Shown: piece by piece, positions 8,486 to 17,926 of the stretch
How positions within the stretch are numbered: position 1 is the first letter of the stretch
Layout: each line of letters begins with the position of its first letter
Assembly (NCBI RefSeq): GCF_001425325.1
Contig: NZ_LMEH01000002.1
Span: 867,249 to 931,248 of the forward strand
Direction: 5' to 3'
Length of the DNA stretch: 64,000 nucleotides
DNA from: Leifsonia sp. Root1293
GTDB lineage: Bacteria; Actinomycetota; Actinomycetes; Actinomycetales; Microbacteriaceae
Program-made: the position numbers and the translations under genes
The notes under the pieces: model-generated
Databases searched by the model: none
What the model was told of the DNA's origin: nothing
Seen by the model: the letters and a program-made list of their open reading frames with translations, nothing else

Positions 8486-9688
8486 CTAGGCCCCGTGGAC
8501 GAGCTGCCGCGCGTCCTCGGGGGCGGGGAACGACGACCGGGTTCGCACGGCCTCCTCCAGGATCGTCTCGAGGTAGCGGGCCGCCAGGCTGACGCCGCCC
8601 ATGGCGACGGCCTCTGAGCCGAGGCTCGACGCGATGACCTCCGGAGGCAGGGGGCAGAGGCGACCGAGGGTGAGTTCGAACCGAGGAAGGAAGACGTCGG
8701 CTCCGGGCGCGCTTCCGCCGCCGACCACCAGCAGCTCGGGATCGATGGCCAGCGTCATGGCAGCGGCGCCGGTGGCGAGGTCGTCGGCGAACTCCTCCAT
8801 GGCCGCGATCGCGGCGGCATCGCCCGATCGCGCCAGAGCGAAGATCTGCTCGCGGGACGGGCGCGGGGAGCTCAACACACCCTGACCATAGAGCTCGTTG
8901 AGCTCGGCCCACTTGAGTTCCGGCATCTCGCCGACGGTTCCAGCCGCACCGTGCACTCCTCGGTGGACGCGGCCGTTCACGATGGCCGCCGCGCTCGTGC
9001 GTCGCCCGCAGAGGACGTACACGACGTCACTGCGGCCCCGGGCAGCGCCGAAAGCCAGCTCGGCGTGGGCGCCGAGAGGAACGTCGCCCTCCACCAGGAC
9101 GGCCCCTCGGAACTTCGAGGCGAACCTGGCGCGCAGATCGAGCCCGACCCATCCGGGCATTCCGGTGCCACCGAAGTGCATCACCCGCCCGTCGGCGATG
9201 GCGCCCGGAGAGCCGATCGTCACGATCCAGGGGGAACTGCGATCGAGTTCGTGATCGGCGAGCAGTCGGTCGCAGACCCGCAGGGCTGCGGCGATGCGTT
9301 CGTCGGCGTCATCCGCTTCGGACACGGATTCGGCGAGCTGCCCGAGTACCTCGCCGGTCAGGTCGGTGAGCACCGCGAAGATGTGGTTCGCGCCGATGTC
9401 GACCGAGAGGAGACACCCGACGCCCTGCGGCATCGAGTAGGTCATCGCGGGGCGACCGACTCCGCGCACGATCGTGCTATCGGATGCCGTCAGCCACCCC
9501 ATGGCCGTGAGATCGGAGACGACGGCATCGACCGCCGTGCGGGACAGACCCGACGACGACGCCAGCCCGCGCAGGGTCTGCGGCTCGGCCATGACAGCCC
9601 GCAGCACTCCGAGCGAGTTCATCCGGCGGAGCAGCGAGCGGCTTCCCATCGATGCCGTCGACGCGTCGATCATCGCTTCTCGAGCCAT
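8486..9688 (-). CDS. ROK-family transcriptional regulator, probably of the galactoside operon
   Basis: 400 residues: an N-terminal winged helix (LRGLASSSGLSRTAVDAVVSDLTAMGWL, about 38-68) followed by a ROK sugar-kinase-like domain (LLSVDIGANHIFAVLTD and VVGGGSAPGADVFLPRF). The zinc-binding CxCGxxGCxE motif common to ROK proteins is missing; the corresponding stretch after AAGTVGEMPEL has no cysteine. It is divergent from the ABC/GH36 operon, 162 bp away, and probably represses it until a galactoside-derived sugar is present. GAGGGAGGA lies just before the ATG. Confidence 0.88.
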   Translation of the reverse strand: MAREAMIDASTASMGSRSLLRRMNSLGVLRAVMAEPQTLRGLASSSGLSRTAVDAVVSDLTAMGWLTASDSTIVRGVGRPAMTYSMPQGVGCLLSVDIGANHIFAVLTDLTGEVLGQLAESVSEADDADERIAAALRVCDRLLADHELDRSSPWIVTIGSPGAIADGRVMHFGGTGMPGWVGLDLRARFASKFRGAVLVEGDVPLGAHAELAFGAARGRSDVVYVLCGRRTSAAAIVNGRVHRGVHGAAGTVGEMPELKWAELNELYGQGVLSSPRPSREQIFALARSGDAAAIAAMEEFADDLATGAAAMTLAIDPELLVVGGGSAPGADVFLPRFELTLGRLCPLPPEVIASSLGSEAVAMGGVSLAARYLETILEEAVRTRSSFPAPEDARQLVHGA

Positions 9689-9689
9689 T

Positions 9690-9850
9690 CCGTCCTCCCT
9701 CTTGCGTTTTATATCGCCATGTTGGATTATTAACCCGCTAGCCCAACTCTAGTGGTTCTCCGGTCCGACTTTCGAGCCGATCCGAGAATGCAACACCTTC
9801 CAAGATCGCGCCAATGTCGGCCACTGCCGCCGGGCGCTGAAAGGCACTCG
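9690..9850. promoter_or_regulatory. Divergent ROK / alpha-galactoside operon control region
   Basis: An AT-rich island in GC-rich surroundings. Minus strand: TATAAA (9708-9713) upstream of the ROK gene. Plus strand: TTGCGT (9703-9708) followed after 16 bases by GATTAT (9725-9730), a possible promoter for the ABC operon. GTTGG (9721-9725) and CCAAC (9743-9747) form a spaced inverted repeat, and CATGTTGG here resembles motifs near the other two ROK genes. The operator assignment is inference. Confidence 0.45.
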
Positions 9851-10783
9851 ATGACAGACGTACGGCTGCGCACGGCACAAGGCAGCTCAGCGCGGCCAGC
9901 GGCTCGAGGCAAGCGGAAGCGCGGAGATGGGCGGATCGCCCTGTTCTTCATCGCGCCAGTCCTCGTCGGCTTCGCCGTCTTCTACCTCTATCCGACGATC
10001 CGGGGATTCTGGTGGTCCTTCACCGACTACAGCCTGCTCGCTGAGCCCGAGTTCATCGGTCTCAAGAACTACGTCGACGTGCTCGCCGACGCCGAATTCT
10101 GGAACTCGATGGGCGTCACCTTCTACTACGTGGTGCTGAACGTCGTGTCGCAGACGCTGATCGCACTGGTGCTCGCCGCTCTCATGCACAGGCTGACTCG
10201 ATCCGTCGCCCTCCGCACCACCCTGCTGCTGCCCTGGCTCGTCCCCAACGTGACGGTCGGACTCGTCTGGCTGTGGCTGCTCGATACGAACCTCGGATTC
10301 GTCAACCGCACGTTGGACTCGATGGGGCTGGACAAGATCGGCTTCTTCACCGACCCCGTCTTCGTGATCCCCACCATCTCGATGATCAACACCTGGGCCT
10401 TCGTGGGATACACGGCACTCCTGTTCTACGCCGGGATGCTCCAGATCCCTCAGGAGACCTATGAGGCGGCAGCGATCGACGGTGCTGGCGAGTTCCGTAC
10501 CTTCACCCGGATCACCCTGCCGTTGCTGCGGCCCATCCTCGCCCTGGTGCTCGTCGTGTCGCTGATCGGGTCGTTCCAGATCTTCGACACCGTCGCCGTG
10601 ACGACGAAGGGCGGCCCGGTGAATGCGTCCCGGGTCATCTACTACTACATCTACCAACAGGCGTTCACCTACTTCAACATGGGCTACGCGGCGACGATGG
10701 CGATCCTGCTCGTGCTGATCCTGGCGGTACTCACCTTCGTCCAACTGCGCCTGTTGCGCGCCTCCGAATCCCAGCTCGCCTAG
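9851..10783 (+). CDS. Carbohydrate ABC transporter permease (MalF-like)
   Basis: 310 residues with about six membrane helices. The conserved cytoplasmic EAA loop reads EAAAIDGAGEFRTFTRITLPLLRPI, the docking site for the ATPase. Typical CUT1 family partner of the permease that follows. The ATG at 9851 (MTDVRLRTA) has GAAAGG upstream; the frame is open upstream of it but without coding character. First gene of the operon: permease, permease, binding protein, GH36, DUF4832-type protein. No ATPase gene is present. Confidence 0.93.
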   Translation: MTDVRLRTAQGSSARPAARGKRKRGDGRIALFFIAPVLVGFAVFYLYPTIRGFWWSFTDYSLLAEPEFIGLKNYVDVLADAEFWNSMGVTFYYVVLNVVSQTLIALVLAALMHRLTRSVALRTTLLLPWLVPNVTVGLVWLWLLDTNLGFVNRTLDSMGLDKIGFFTDPVFVIPTISMINTWAFVGYTALLFYAGMLQIPQETYEAAAIDGAGEFRTFTRITLPLLRPILALVLVVSLIGSFQIFDTVAVTTKGGPVNASRVIYYYIYQQAFTYFNMGYAATMAILLVLILAVLTFVQLRLLRASESQLA

Positions 10784-10793
10784 GAGTCCCGCC

Positions 10794-11750
10794 ATGACCA
10801 CGACAGCCACCCTGACTCCCGTCACGCTCGACGACGCGCCCCAGGCTCCTCGCCCGCCGCAGATCCGCACTGGGCGGAGCTTCTCCCTCGCCCGCATCGT
10901 CGGATGGGCCGTGCTCCTCCTGGCGCTTCTGCTGACCCTCTTCCCCTTCTACTGGATGGTGAAGTCGGCGCTCACCCCGGCCGCCGACATGGTCACCGAC
11001 GCGGGAAACCTCTGGCCGACGAACCCGACGGCGGTGAACTTCGCGCGAGTGCTCGGACTGCTCTCTCCTGAGGAGATCCGCGAGGCCGGCGGAAGCGGCG
11101 CATCGATCAACTTCGCCATCTACCTCTGGAACTCCGTCGTCTACTGCGCGCTCATCGGTTTCTTCCAGACGTTGTTCTGCGCCATGGGCGGTTACGCATT
11201 CGCGCGGCTCCACTTCCGCTTCCGCGAACTGCTGTTCAGCATCCTCATCGCAGCCCTGATGGTGCCCGGCATCTTCACCCTGCTGCCGAACTTCGTGCTC
11301 GTTCGTGACCTGGGCCTGCTCAACAACATGTGGGGCATGGTCGCACCCAGCCTGCTCATGACGCCATTCGCCATCTTCTTCCTGCGCCAGTTCTTCCTCA
11401 ACATCCCGCGCGACGTCGAGGAGGCGGCCATGCTCGACGGCGCCGGCAAGATCCGCATCTTCTGGCGAGTGGTGCTGCCGATGGCCCAGGGGCCGCTGAT
11501 CACGATCGGGCTCATCACCGTCGTGTGGTCCTGGAAGGACTACCTCTGGCCGCTGCTCATCGGCCGAGACGAGGCCGTGCGCACCGTCACGGTCGCCCTC
11601 GGCGTCTACCTGCAGCAGTCGCCCAACACGCAACCCGACTGGACCGGCCTCATGGCCGCATCCACGCTGTCGGTCATCCCGGTGGCCGTGCTGCTCATCT
11701 TCCTCGGCCGACGGATCGTCGAGTCGCTCAACTTCACAGGCATCAAGTGA
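10794..11750 (+). CDS. Carbohydrate ABC transporter permease (MalG-like)
   Basis: 318 residues with six predicted membrane helices and the EAA loop EEAAMLDGAGKIRIFWRVVLPMAQGPL. N-terminal ~35 residues are cytoplasmic and proline-rich. It begins 11 bp after the first permease with TAGGAG at 10781-10786 as ribosome-binding site. Together with its neighbour it forms the CUT1-type membrane channel; an outside MsiK-like ATPase is needed. An 11-bp direct repeat (ATCACGACAAA, twice between 11786 and 11811) lies in the gap before the next gene. Confidence 0.93.
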   Translation: MTTTATLTPVTLDDAPQAPRPPQIRTGRSFSLARIVGWAVLLLALLLTLFPFYWMVKSALTPAADMVTDAGNLWPTNPTAVNFARVLGLLSPEEIREAGGSGASINFAIYLWNSVVYCALIGFFQTLFCAMGGYAFARLHFRFRELLFSILIAALMVPGIFTLLPNFVLVRDLGLLNNMWGMVAPSLLMTPFAIFFLRQFFLNIPRDVEEAAMLDGAGKIRIFWRVVLPMAQGPLITIGLITVVWSWKDYLWPLLIGRDEAVRTVTVALGVYLQQSPNTQPDWTGLMAASTLSVIPVAVLLIFLGRRIVESLNFTGIK

Positions 11751-11826
11751 AGGTTCCACCCCACCTGCAACACCGAACCCACCATCACGACAAACCGATC
11801 ATCACGACAAAGGAGTGCGTGCACCC

Positions 11827-13182
11827 ATGAGAACCAAGAAAGCCCTGCGCATCGCAGGAATCACCACAGCCGGGATCGTCCTGGCGATGACGGCAGGATG
11901 CTCCGCCGCAGGCAGCGGAGACGACGGCGGCGCCGCCACGATCAACTACTGGTTGTGGGATGACGCCCAGCTTCCGGCCTACCAGCAGTGCGCCGACGAC
12001 TTCACGAAGGCCAATCCCGAGATCAAGGTCGAGATCACCCAGTACGGGTGGGGCGAGTACTGGACCAACCTGGCGACTCAGATCGCCGCGGGAAGCGCGC
12101 CGGACGTCTGGGTCGACCAGGGCTCGTACTATCCGCAGTTCGTCGCCGACAAGCAGATCGAAGACCTGCAGCCCTACATCGACGACGACCCCGACGCCGT
12201 CGACTTCGACGCGTACGTTCCGGGCATCGCCGACGTCTACCAGATCGGCGACGCCCGCTACGGCCTCCCCAAGGACTGGGACACGATCGGCCTCGTCATC
12301 AACTCGAAGGCCGTGGCCGACGCAGGAGTCGACCCGGCCTCCCTCCAGGACCTCACCTGGAACCCGGATGACGGCGGCACCTTCGAGGAGACCATCGCGA
12401 AGCTGACCGTCGACAAGGCCGGCAAGCACGGCGACGAGGCCGGCTTCGACAAGGGCAACGTGGCCGTCTACGGCTTCCTTCCGGAGTGGGCCGACGGATC
12501 GCAGGGCCAGAACCTGTGGGGCAACCTGGCGCAGTCGAACGGCTTCACCTACTCCGACGAGAACCCCTTCGGCAGCGAGTTCTACTACGACGACCCGAAG
12601 CTCTCCGAGACGATCGACTGGATGGCGTCGCTCGCCGACAAGGGCTACGCGCCGCCGTTCGACCAGCAGTCGACGCTGTCGCGCCTCGAAGTGCTGCAGT
12701 CCGGAACCGGGGCGATGACGAGCATGGGCTCGTTCAACCAGCTCATGTTCAAGGACTCCGCCGCAGACTGGACGTTCGCCCCGCTACCGGCCGGGCCAGA
12801 GGGCCGCAAGTCGGCCATCAACGGTCTGAGCGACGCGATGTACGCGGGCGGCAAGCACAAGGACCAGGCCTGGGAGTGGATCAAGTACCTCGCCTCGGCC
12901 GACTGCCAGGACGTCGTCGGTGCCACCGGCGTCATCTTCCCGGCTGTCGCATCGGCTTCCGACGCATCGGTCGCGGCGCGTGGCGACCTCGGTCTCGACG
13001 CCTCCGTCTTCCTGTCGTACTCGCAGGAGGATGACGGTACGTTCCTGATCCCGATCAACTACAACGGCGCCGAGATGTCGCAGATCGTGCAGGACGCCAT
13101 CCAGAGCGTGGCCTTGGGCACCAACGAGGCCGAACCGGCCCTCACCGATGCCAACGCCAAGGTCAACGCCCTCTTCGAGTAG
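11827..13182 (+). CDS. Extracellular sugar-binding lipoprotein of ABC transporter
   Basis: 451 residues. N-terminus MRTKKALRIAGITTAGIVLAM followed by the lipobox TAGC, so it is a lipid-anchored protein. The mature part (INYWLWDDAQLPAYQQCADDFTKANPEIKVEI, QIAAGSAPDVWVDQGSYYPQF) is a family 1 solute-binding protein for oligosaccharides. The ATG at 11827 is preceded by AAAGGAG at 11809-11815; the GTG at 11815 overlaps that site and is unlikely. Genomic partner genes (GH36, facing ROK) point to alpha-galactosides such as melibiose or raffinose, which is inference. Confidence 0.93.
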   Translation: MRTKKALRIAGITTAGIVLAMTAGCSAAGSGDDGGAATINYWLWDDAQLPAYQQCADDFTKANPEIKVEITQYGWGEYWTNLATQIAAGSAPDVWVDQGSYYPQFVADKQIEDLQPYIDDDPDAVDFDAYVPGIADVYQIGDARYGLPKDWDTIGLVINSKAVADAGVDPASLQDLTWNPDDGGTFEETIAKLTVDKAGKHGDEAGFDKGNVAVYGFLPEWADGSQGQNLWGNLAQSNGFTYSDENPFGSEFYYDDPKLSETIDWMASLADKGYAPPFDQQSTLSRLEVLQSGTGAMTSMGSFNQLMFKDSAADWTFAPLPAGPEGRKSAINGLSDAMYAGGKHKDQAWEWIKYLASADCQDVVGATGVIFPAVASASDASVAARGDLGLDASVFLSYSQEDDGTFLIPINYNGAEMSQIVQDAIQSVALGTNEAEPALTDANAKVNALFE

Positions 13183-13194
13183 CCGGAAAGCAGA

Positions 13195-14715
13195 ATGCTC
13201 ACAGATCTCGCCACATTCTCCGGCGTCGTACAGCTCGGAGACCTGTCTCTACCTCTGGTCGCACCCGGTGCGCCCCGCTCGATCGGCGAACGCGAGTTCC
13301 TGATCCCGTCGGGTTCCGTCACGGTCGTGCATCCGTTCGAGGACGCCGAGTTCTTCCGTCACGGATGGAACTCGTGGAGCCCATCGGGCTGGAGGCGCCT
13401 CACCGACGCGCCACTACGCATCTACGACAGCCCGCAGCGACTGCTGACTGCCGACGACGCAAGGAACGACACCCCGCTGGCGCATTCGGGCAGCGCTGTC
13501 GGCGCGATCGCAGTGGGTGATGGTGAGATCCTCCTCCTCGGGGCGCTCGGTCTGGGCGCCCCGAGGGTGGGCGCGACGCCGACGACGCTGTGGGGGAGCG
13601 TTGAGGAGCCGGACGGCGAGTGGTACCTCGCCCGCGGCCCCGAGGGAGAGGTCTTCGCTCGGTATGCGCACCTGCTCGCAGAACGGCTCGGCTCTCGCGA
13701 TTCTCGTGCGGGCCGGGTCTGGTGCAGCTGGTACTCCTTCTACGAGGCGCTCGACGAAGGCCTCGTCCGCGACACAGTCCAGGGCCTGGCCGGGATGCCG
13801 TTCGACGTCGTGCAGCTCGACGACGGGTGGGAGCCCGTCGTGGGTGACTGGCGGGCCAACGAGCGTTTTCCGTCCGGGATGGCGCAGACCGCTCGCACCA
13901 TCATCGATGCCGGCTTCCGCGCGGGCATCTGGCTCGCACCCCTCATCGCGCTGCCGTCGTCGCAGTTCGCCCTCGAACGACCCGACCTGCTCGTGCAGGG
14001 GCCGGACGGCACGCCGATGGTCGCCGGCTACAACTGGGGCGGGCCGTACTTCGCCCTCGACACGACCCAGGCGGAGGTGAAGGCCCACCTCCGCGAACTG
14101 TTCACGCGGGTCGTCGGATGGGGCTTCAGCTACCTGAAGCTCGACTTCATGTACGCCGGCGCCCTCGAGGGCGCCAGGAGCGAGCCCGTCCACCGCGAGT
14201 GGGCCTACCGCGACGCGATCGCCCTCATCCGCGAGGTCGTCGGCGACGACGTCTATCTGCTGGGTTGCGGCGTGCCGATGCTCCCGTCAGCCGGAGTCTT
14301 CGACGGCGTGCGCGTCGGGCCCGACGTCGCCGCGTTCTGGGACAACGCCGAGCGCCCGGGCGATCCGACCGGCGTCGGCGCCAAGAATGCCTTCCTCGCG
14401 TCGATCCACCGCAGCTGGCTGCGCCCGGTCTTCGAGACCGATCCGGATGTCGTCTACTTCCGGCGGAGACGCAGCCTGCTCGACGAGGGCCAGCGCCAGC
14501 TCGTCGAAGACGTCGCGACGGTGCTCGGCTTCAAGTCCACCTCGGATCCGACGTCCTGGCTGCTTCCCGACGAGATCGCCGAGCTGCGTCACTGGCTGGA
14601 GCGAGACGAGGAGGTGACCCAGGAAGGACGCTACCTCTTCCGCATCGACGACCGACTCGTCGACTTCGGACCCTATGTCGACTACGTAGCACCCCCGAGC
14701 ACGATGGCGGGGTAG
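13195..14715 (+). CDS. GH36 alpha-galactosidase, cytoplasmic
   Basis: 506 residues without signal peptide. N-terminal beta domain with FFRHGWNSWSPSGWRRL, then the GH36 barrel: WCSWYSFYEAL, FDVVQLDDGWEPVVGDW, GFRAGIWLAPLIA, FSYLKLDFMYAGAL (Asp of LKLDF is the expected nucleophile) and GVRVGPDVAAFWDN (Asp of GPDV is the expected acid/base). Hydrolyses terminal alpha-1,6-galactosides. It starts 12 bp after the binding-protein gene, so it would act on sugars brought in by this importer. Shorter than the ~700-residue GH36 enzymes but like other compact actinobacterial members. Confidence 0.9.
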   Translation: MLTDLATFSGVVQLGDLSLPLVAPGAPRSIGEREFLIPSGSVTVVHPFEDAEFFRHGWNSWSPSGWRRLTDAPLRIYDSPQRLLTADDARNDTPLAHSGSAVGAIAVGDGEILLLGALGLGAPRVGATPTTLWGSVEEPDGEWYLARGPEGEVFARYAHLLAERLGSRDSRAGRVWCSWYSFYEALDEGLVRDTVQGLAGMPFDVVQLDDGWEPVVGDWRANERFPSGMAQTARTIIDAGFRAGIWLAPLIALPSSQFALERPDLLVQGPDGTPMVAGYNWGGPYFALDTTQAEVKAHLRELFTRVVGWGFSYLKLDFMYAGALEGARSEPVHREWAYRDAIALIREVVGDDVYLLGCGVPMLPSAGVFDGVRVGPDVAAFWDNAERPGDPTGVGAKNAFLASIHRSWLRPVFETDPDVVYFRRRRSLLDEGQRQLVEDVATVLGFKSTSDPTSWLLPDEIAELRHWLERDEEVTQEGRYLFRIDDRLVDFGPYVDYVAPPSTMAG

Positions 14716-14732
14716 ATCAAGGGAATGAGAAC

Positions 14733-16166
14733 ATGACACTCTCCTCACGCAGTATCCGCCCGATCAGCGCCACGGCGATCGCAGCCGTGCTGGCGATCAC
14801 GATCGGTGGTGTGGCGCCGGCGGCGATCGCCGGCACCGGCCCCGGCAATGGCAACGGGCACGGGAGCGACTGGCGCAGCGTCGCTGCCGGGCCTGAACCA
14901 GACAGCAACCCGCTCAAGGGATTCATCCCGTTCGCCGGGGACTACCCGGACTTTCCGCATTCGATGGAATGGTCGTACTTTCCGCTCGACGCGGTGATGA
15001 CGGGCCCGTCGACATTCGACTGGACCGCCGTCGAGACGACCCTCGACGAGGTGGCTGCTCGCGGTCACCAGACGACCATGCGGTTCTACCTCGACTACCC
15101 GCAGCGCGAGAGCGGCATTCCGCAGTTCCTGCTCGACGGCGGCCTCCTCACCCACTCGTACACCGAGTTCGGCAACACGACCAGCGTCATCCCCGACTAC
15201 AACGATCCGCAGCTCCTCGCTGCCCTCGACGCCTTCGTCGCAGCTCTCGGAGACCGCTACGACGGCGACCCGCGTCTCGGTTTCGTACAGGCGGGCCTCA
15301 TCGGCTTTTGGGGGGAGTGGCACACCTGGCCCTACAACGGCGAGGGACTGCCCGACTACATGGCGACCGAGGAGAACCAGCTGCGCCTGCTGAACGACTT
15401 CACGACGGCCTTCGACGAGACCGACATCGAGGTGCGCTACGCGAGCACGGCGAATGCGGGTATGGACGTGGGCTACCACGACGACTCGTTCGCGCTGACG
15501 ACGAAGCAGAGTCCCTACGGCTGGTACTTCATGGACCAGATCGTCGCGGCAGGCGCTACGGAGAAATGGAAGACCAACTCGATCGGCGGCGAACTGCGCC
15601 CTGAACTCCAGTCGTGCATCTTCAGCGCTGCCGGATGCCCTGTGGTGCAGGAGGGCGGAGACAACGACTTCGCCGGGAGCCTCGACCAGACCCACGCGAG
15701 CTGGCTGATCAACCACTACGCCTTCGCGACCGGTTACCCGGCCGCCGACCGGGACCGCGCGGTCGACGCGGCACGATCTCTCGGCTATTCGCTGAGGGTG
15801 ACGAAGGCGGGGATCGACGAGCCCCGCCGATCGAAGGGAAAGCTCGACGTCGGCCTCGTGGTGAAGAACGTCGGAGTCGCGCCGTTCTACTACGACTGGC
15901 CGCTCTCCGTCGCTCTCGCCGACTCACGGGGAAGGGTCGTGAAGCAGTGGACCACCCGGTGGGGTCTCGACGAGATCGCCAGCGGGGCCCAGGAGCGATT
16001 CGACGGCAGCTTCGACACTCGCGGTGTGAAGCCCGGGCGGTACACGGTGCTCGTCCAGGGGACGAACCCGTTGGCGACGGGTCAGCCCGTGAGGTTCGCC
16101 AACTCCGATCAGGATGCCACCGTCACCGGCTGGCTCACCCTGGGCAGGGCGACCGTCACGAGGTGA
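14733..16166 (+). CDS. Secreted DUF4832-type TIM-barrel-like protein, function unknown
   Basis: 477 residues. A signal peptide (about 1-40, positively charged start, hydrophobic core, cut after AIAG-like site) precedes NPLKGFIPFAGDYPDFPHSMEWSYFPL and a predicted barrel with QAGLIGFWGEWHTWP, which resembles active-site strands of clan GH-A enzymes; the Glu in FWGEWH is a candidate catalytic residue. A C-terminal beta domain (about 370-477) follows, LDVGLVVKNVGVAPFYYDWPL. I match it to DUF4832-containing proteins, for which no activity is known to me. Last gene of the galactoside operon, 17 bp after GH36; a glycosidase acting outside the cell is a guess. Confidence 0.72.
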   Translation: MTLSSRSIRPISATAIAAVLAITIGGVAPAAIAGTGPGNGNGHGSDWRSVAAGPEPDSNPLKGFIPFAGDYPDFPHSMEWSYFPLDAVMTGPSTFDWTAVETTLDEVAARGHQTTMRFYLDYPQRESGIPQFLLDGGLLTHSYTEFGNTTSVIPDYNDPQLLAALDAFVAALGDRYDGDPRLGFVQAGLIGFWGEWHTWPYNGEGLPDYMATEENQLRLLNDFTTAFDETDIEVRYASTANAGMDVGYHDDSFALTTKQSPYGWYFMDQIVAAGATEKWKTNSIGGELRPELQSCIFSAAGCPVVQEGGDNDFAGSLDQTHASWLINHYAFATGYPAADRDRAVDAARSLGYSLRVTKAGIDEPRRSKGKLDVGLVVKNVGVAPFYYDWPLSVALADSRGRVVKQWTTRWGLDEIASGAQERFDGSFDTRGVKPGRYTVLVQGTNPLATGQPVRFANSDQDATVTGWLTLGRATVTR

Positions 16167-16178
16167 CCATGCACTGAG

Positions 16179-16218
16179 TGCGGGGGCGGGGAGCGCTGAT
16201 GCGCTCCCCGCCCCCGCA
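16179..16218. terminator. Bidirectional terminator hairpin
   Basis: A perfect 18-bp GC-rich stem (16179-16196 with 16201-16218) and a TGAT loop. It lies between the convergent galactoside operon and the methyltransferase gene, and so can end both transcripts. Confidence 0.85.
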
Positions 16219-16224
16219 TCGCTT

Positions 16225-17079
16225 TCAGTGCACGCGCGCCGTCACGACCAGGTACTCCCACTCGAGGGCGTCGCCGGGGGAGCGCAGCCCATTGTCGATC
16301 GCCAGCTGCACGAGCGCCGCGTCGAGTGCCTGAACCTGATCGGCATCGTCGGAGATCCGGTTGAAGACGGCGATGGTGGGTCCGTAGTGGCTCCTGAAAT
16401 AGTCGCGGAACTCATCGGCCGTTGCGAATCTGTCGATCCGTACCGTCTGACGTTCAGCGGTGAAATCGTCGACGCGATCGCCGAGCAACTCGCGCACGTG
16501 CTGCTCGTCGCCCCACAGCGGGGCCGGCTGCGCGCCTTCGGGGAGCGGGGCGGCGAAGGGCTTCATCGTGCGGAACATCCGACCGATGAAGCCCTCGGGC
16601 GTCCAGCTGAGCAGTCCGATGCGGCCGCCGGCGGCGGTGACGCGGAGCAGTTCGTCGGCGGCGAGCTGGTGGTGGGGCGCGAACATGATGCCGACGCACG
16701 AGAGCGCGACGTCGAAGGAGGAGTCGGGGAATGGCAGGGCCTCGGCATCCGCTTCACGCCATTCCAGTTCGGCTCCGGCCTCGTCCGCGCGACGTCGGCC
16801 GACGTCGAACAGCTCCGGTGTCAGGTCGCTCGCGACGACAGTCGCTCCTCGCAGCGCCGCGGGGATGGACGCGTTGCCGCTGCCGGCCGCGATGTCGAGC
16901 ACGCGATCGCCCGGGCCCACCCCGGTCGCGGCGACGAGCCGCGGGCCGAGCTCGTCGATGAGTTCGGCTGCGAGGGTGGGGTAGTCGCCCGATGCCCACA
17001 TGCCGCGGTGCTTGGCCTTGAGCGCCCTGTCCGCGTCGGTGGAGGTGATGGTGTCACTGCTCTTCTGGGGTTCGGTCAT
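16225..17079 (-). CDS. Class I SAM-dependent methyltransferase
   Basis: 284 residues. VGPGDRVLDIAAGSGNASIPAA is the SAM-binding motif I, VVASDLTPELFDVGRRRADEAG motif II, and LPFPDSSFDVALSCVGIMFAPHHQLAADELLRV motif III/post-III. It belongs to the UbiE/MenG-like small-molecule methyltransferases, but substrate is unknown. The ATG at 17079 (MTEPQKSSDT) has GAGGAGAC upstream. No operon partner. Confidence 0.87.
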   Translation of the reverse strand: MTEPQKSSDTITSTDADRALKAKHRGMWASGDYPTLAAELIDELGPRLVAATGVGPGDRVLDIAAGSGNASIPAALRGATVVASDLTPELFDVGRRRADEAGAELEWREADAEALPFPDSSFDVALSCVGIMFAPHHQLAADELLRVTAAGGRIGLLSWTPEGFIGRMFRTMKPFAAPLPEGAQPAPLWGDEQHVRELLGDRVDDFTAERQTVRIDRFATADEFRDYFRSHYGPTIAVFNRISDDADQVQALDAALVQLAIDNGLRSPGDALEWEYLVVTARVH

Positions 17080-17219
17080 GAGTGTCTCCTCGTTCGGGTG
17101 AGTGCATGGCTCCGGTCGAATGCGCTCGGCCGGATGGTGATTCACTCCATCGTGCTCGCGACAGTGCGGAGGCGCATCCGTGCCGTCCACGGGTATTCGC
17201 CGGGGTGCAGTGAGCAAGG

Positions 17220-17825
17220 TCAGCGCGACACTGCACCGAGCAGCTGATAGGCGACGAGAAAGGCCGCGGCGATCGTGGCCGTCAGCGCCGTGGCCAACAG
17301 GATGAGTCGTGGCCGACGGATGCGGAACGCCATTCCACCGAGGAGCAGCACGCCGGAGGCTGCGCTGATCCACCAGTAGACCGGGCTGGTCGTGGCGCCG
17401 ACGACGGTGAAGCCGTAGACGGCCTCTCCCACGAGCAGGCCGGAGAGCAGACCGTTGCCGAGAGCCGCCGACAGCGCGCTGCGGCGCAGGGCGTGCGCTG
17501 CGGCTCCGATGAACGGACCGGCCACGACGCCGACGATGATCCAGAACGTCGGATCGAAGTCGACGCCGCGCCATCCGGAGACCACGGCGTAGCCGACCGT
17601 GAGCCCCACGAAGCCGAGGGCGCCGCCGAACGCGGCCTCCACGTAGCTCCTGGCCAGGAGCCACACGAGCAGCGCGGTCGGGATCATCCACCCCGAGACG
17701 GAGTTCGCGAGCGAGGAGAACTCCGGAGGCAGGGCGCCCTGGCCGAGGGGAGTGAGCCCGCCGAGCACGAGGGCGGCTGCGGTGATCCCCGCGATGCGCA
17801 GGGATGAGGTGACGATCGGGGGCAT
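17220..17825 (-). CDS. DUF6518-type integral membrane protein
   Basis: 201 residues with about six hydrophobic segments, starting MPPIVTSSLRIAGITAAALVLGGLTPLGQGALPPEFSSLANSVSG. The overall look matches the DUF6518 family of actinobacterial membrane proteins, of unknown role. TAGCGT lies six bases before the ATG at 17825, which suggests a leaderless transcript. Stands alone between the methyltransferase and the PLP enzyme. Confidence 0.78.
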   Translation of the reverse strand: MPPIVTSSLRIAGITAAALVLGGLTPLGQGALPPEFSSLANSVSGWMIPTALLVWLLARSYVEAAFGGALGFVGLTVGYAVVSGWRGVDFDPTFWIIVGVVAGPFIGAAAHALRRSALSAALGNGLLSGLLVGEAVYGFTVVGATTSPVYWWISAASGVLLLGGMAFRIRRPRLILLATALTATIAAAFLVAYQLLGAVSR

Positions 17826-17926
17826 ACCTTCACGCTAGGCAGCGTCGGCCGGCGGCCGCATCCGTCACATCCCCGGTTCGACCCTGAGATCGAGTCCGGG
17901 CCGAGCGCGGACTAGACGAGCGCAGG

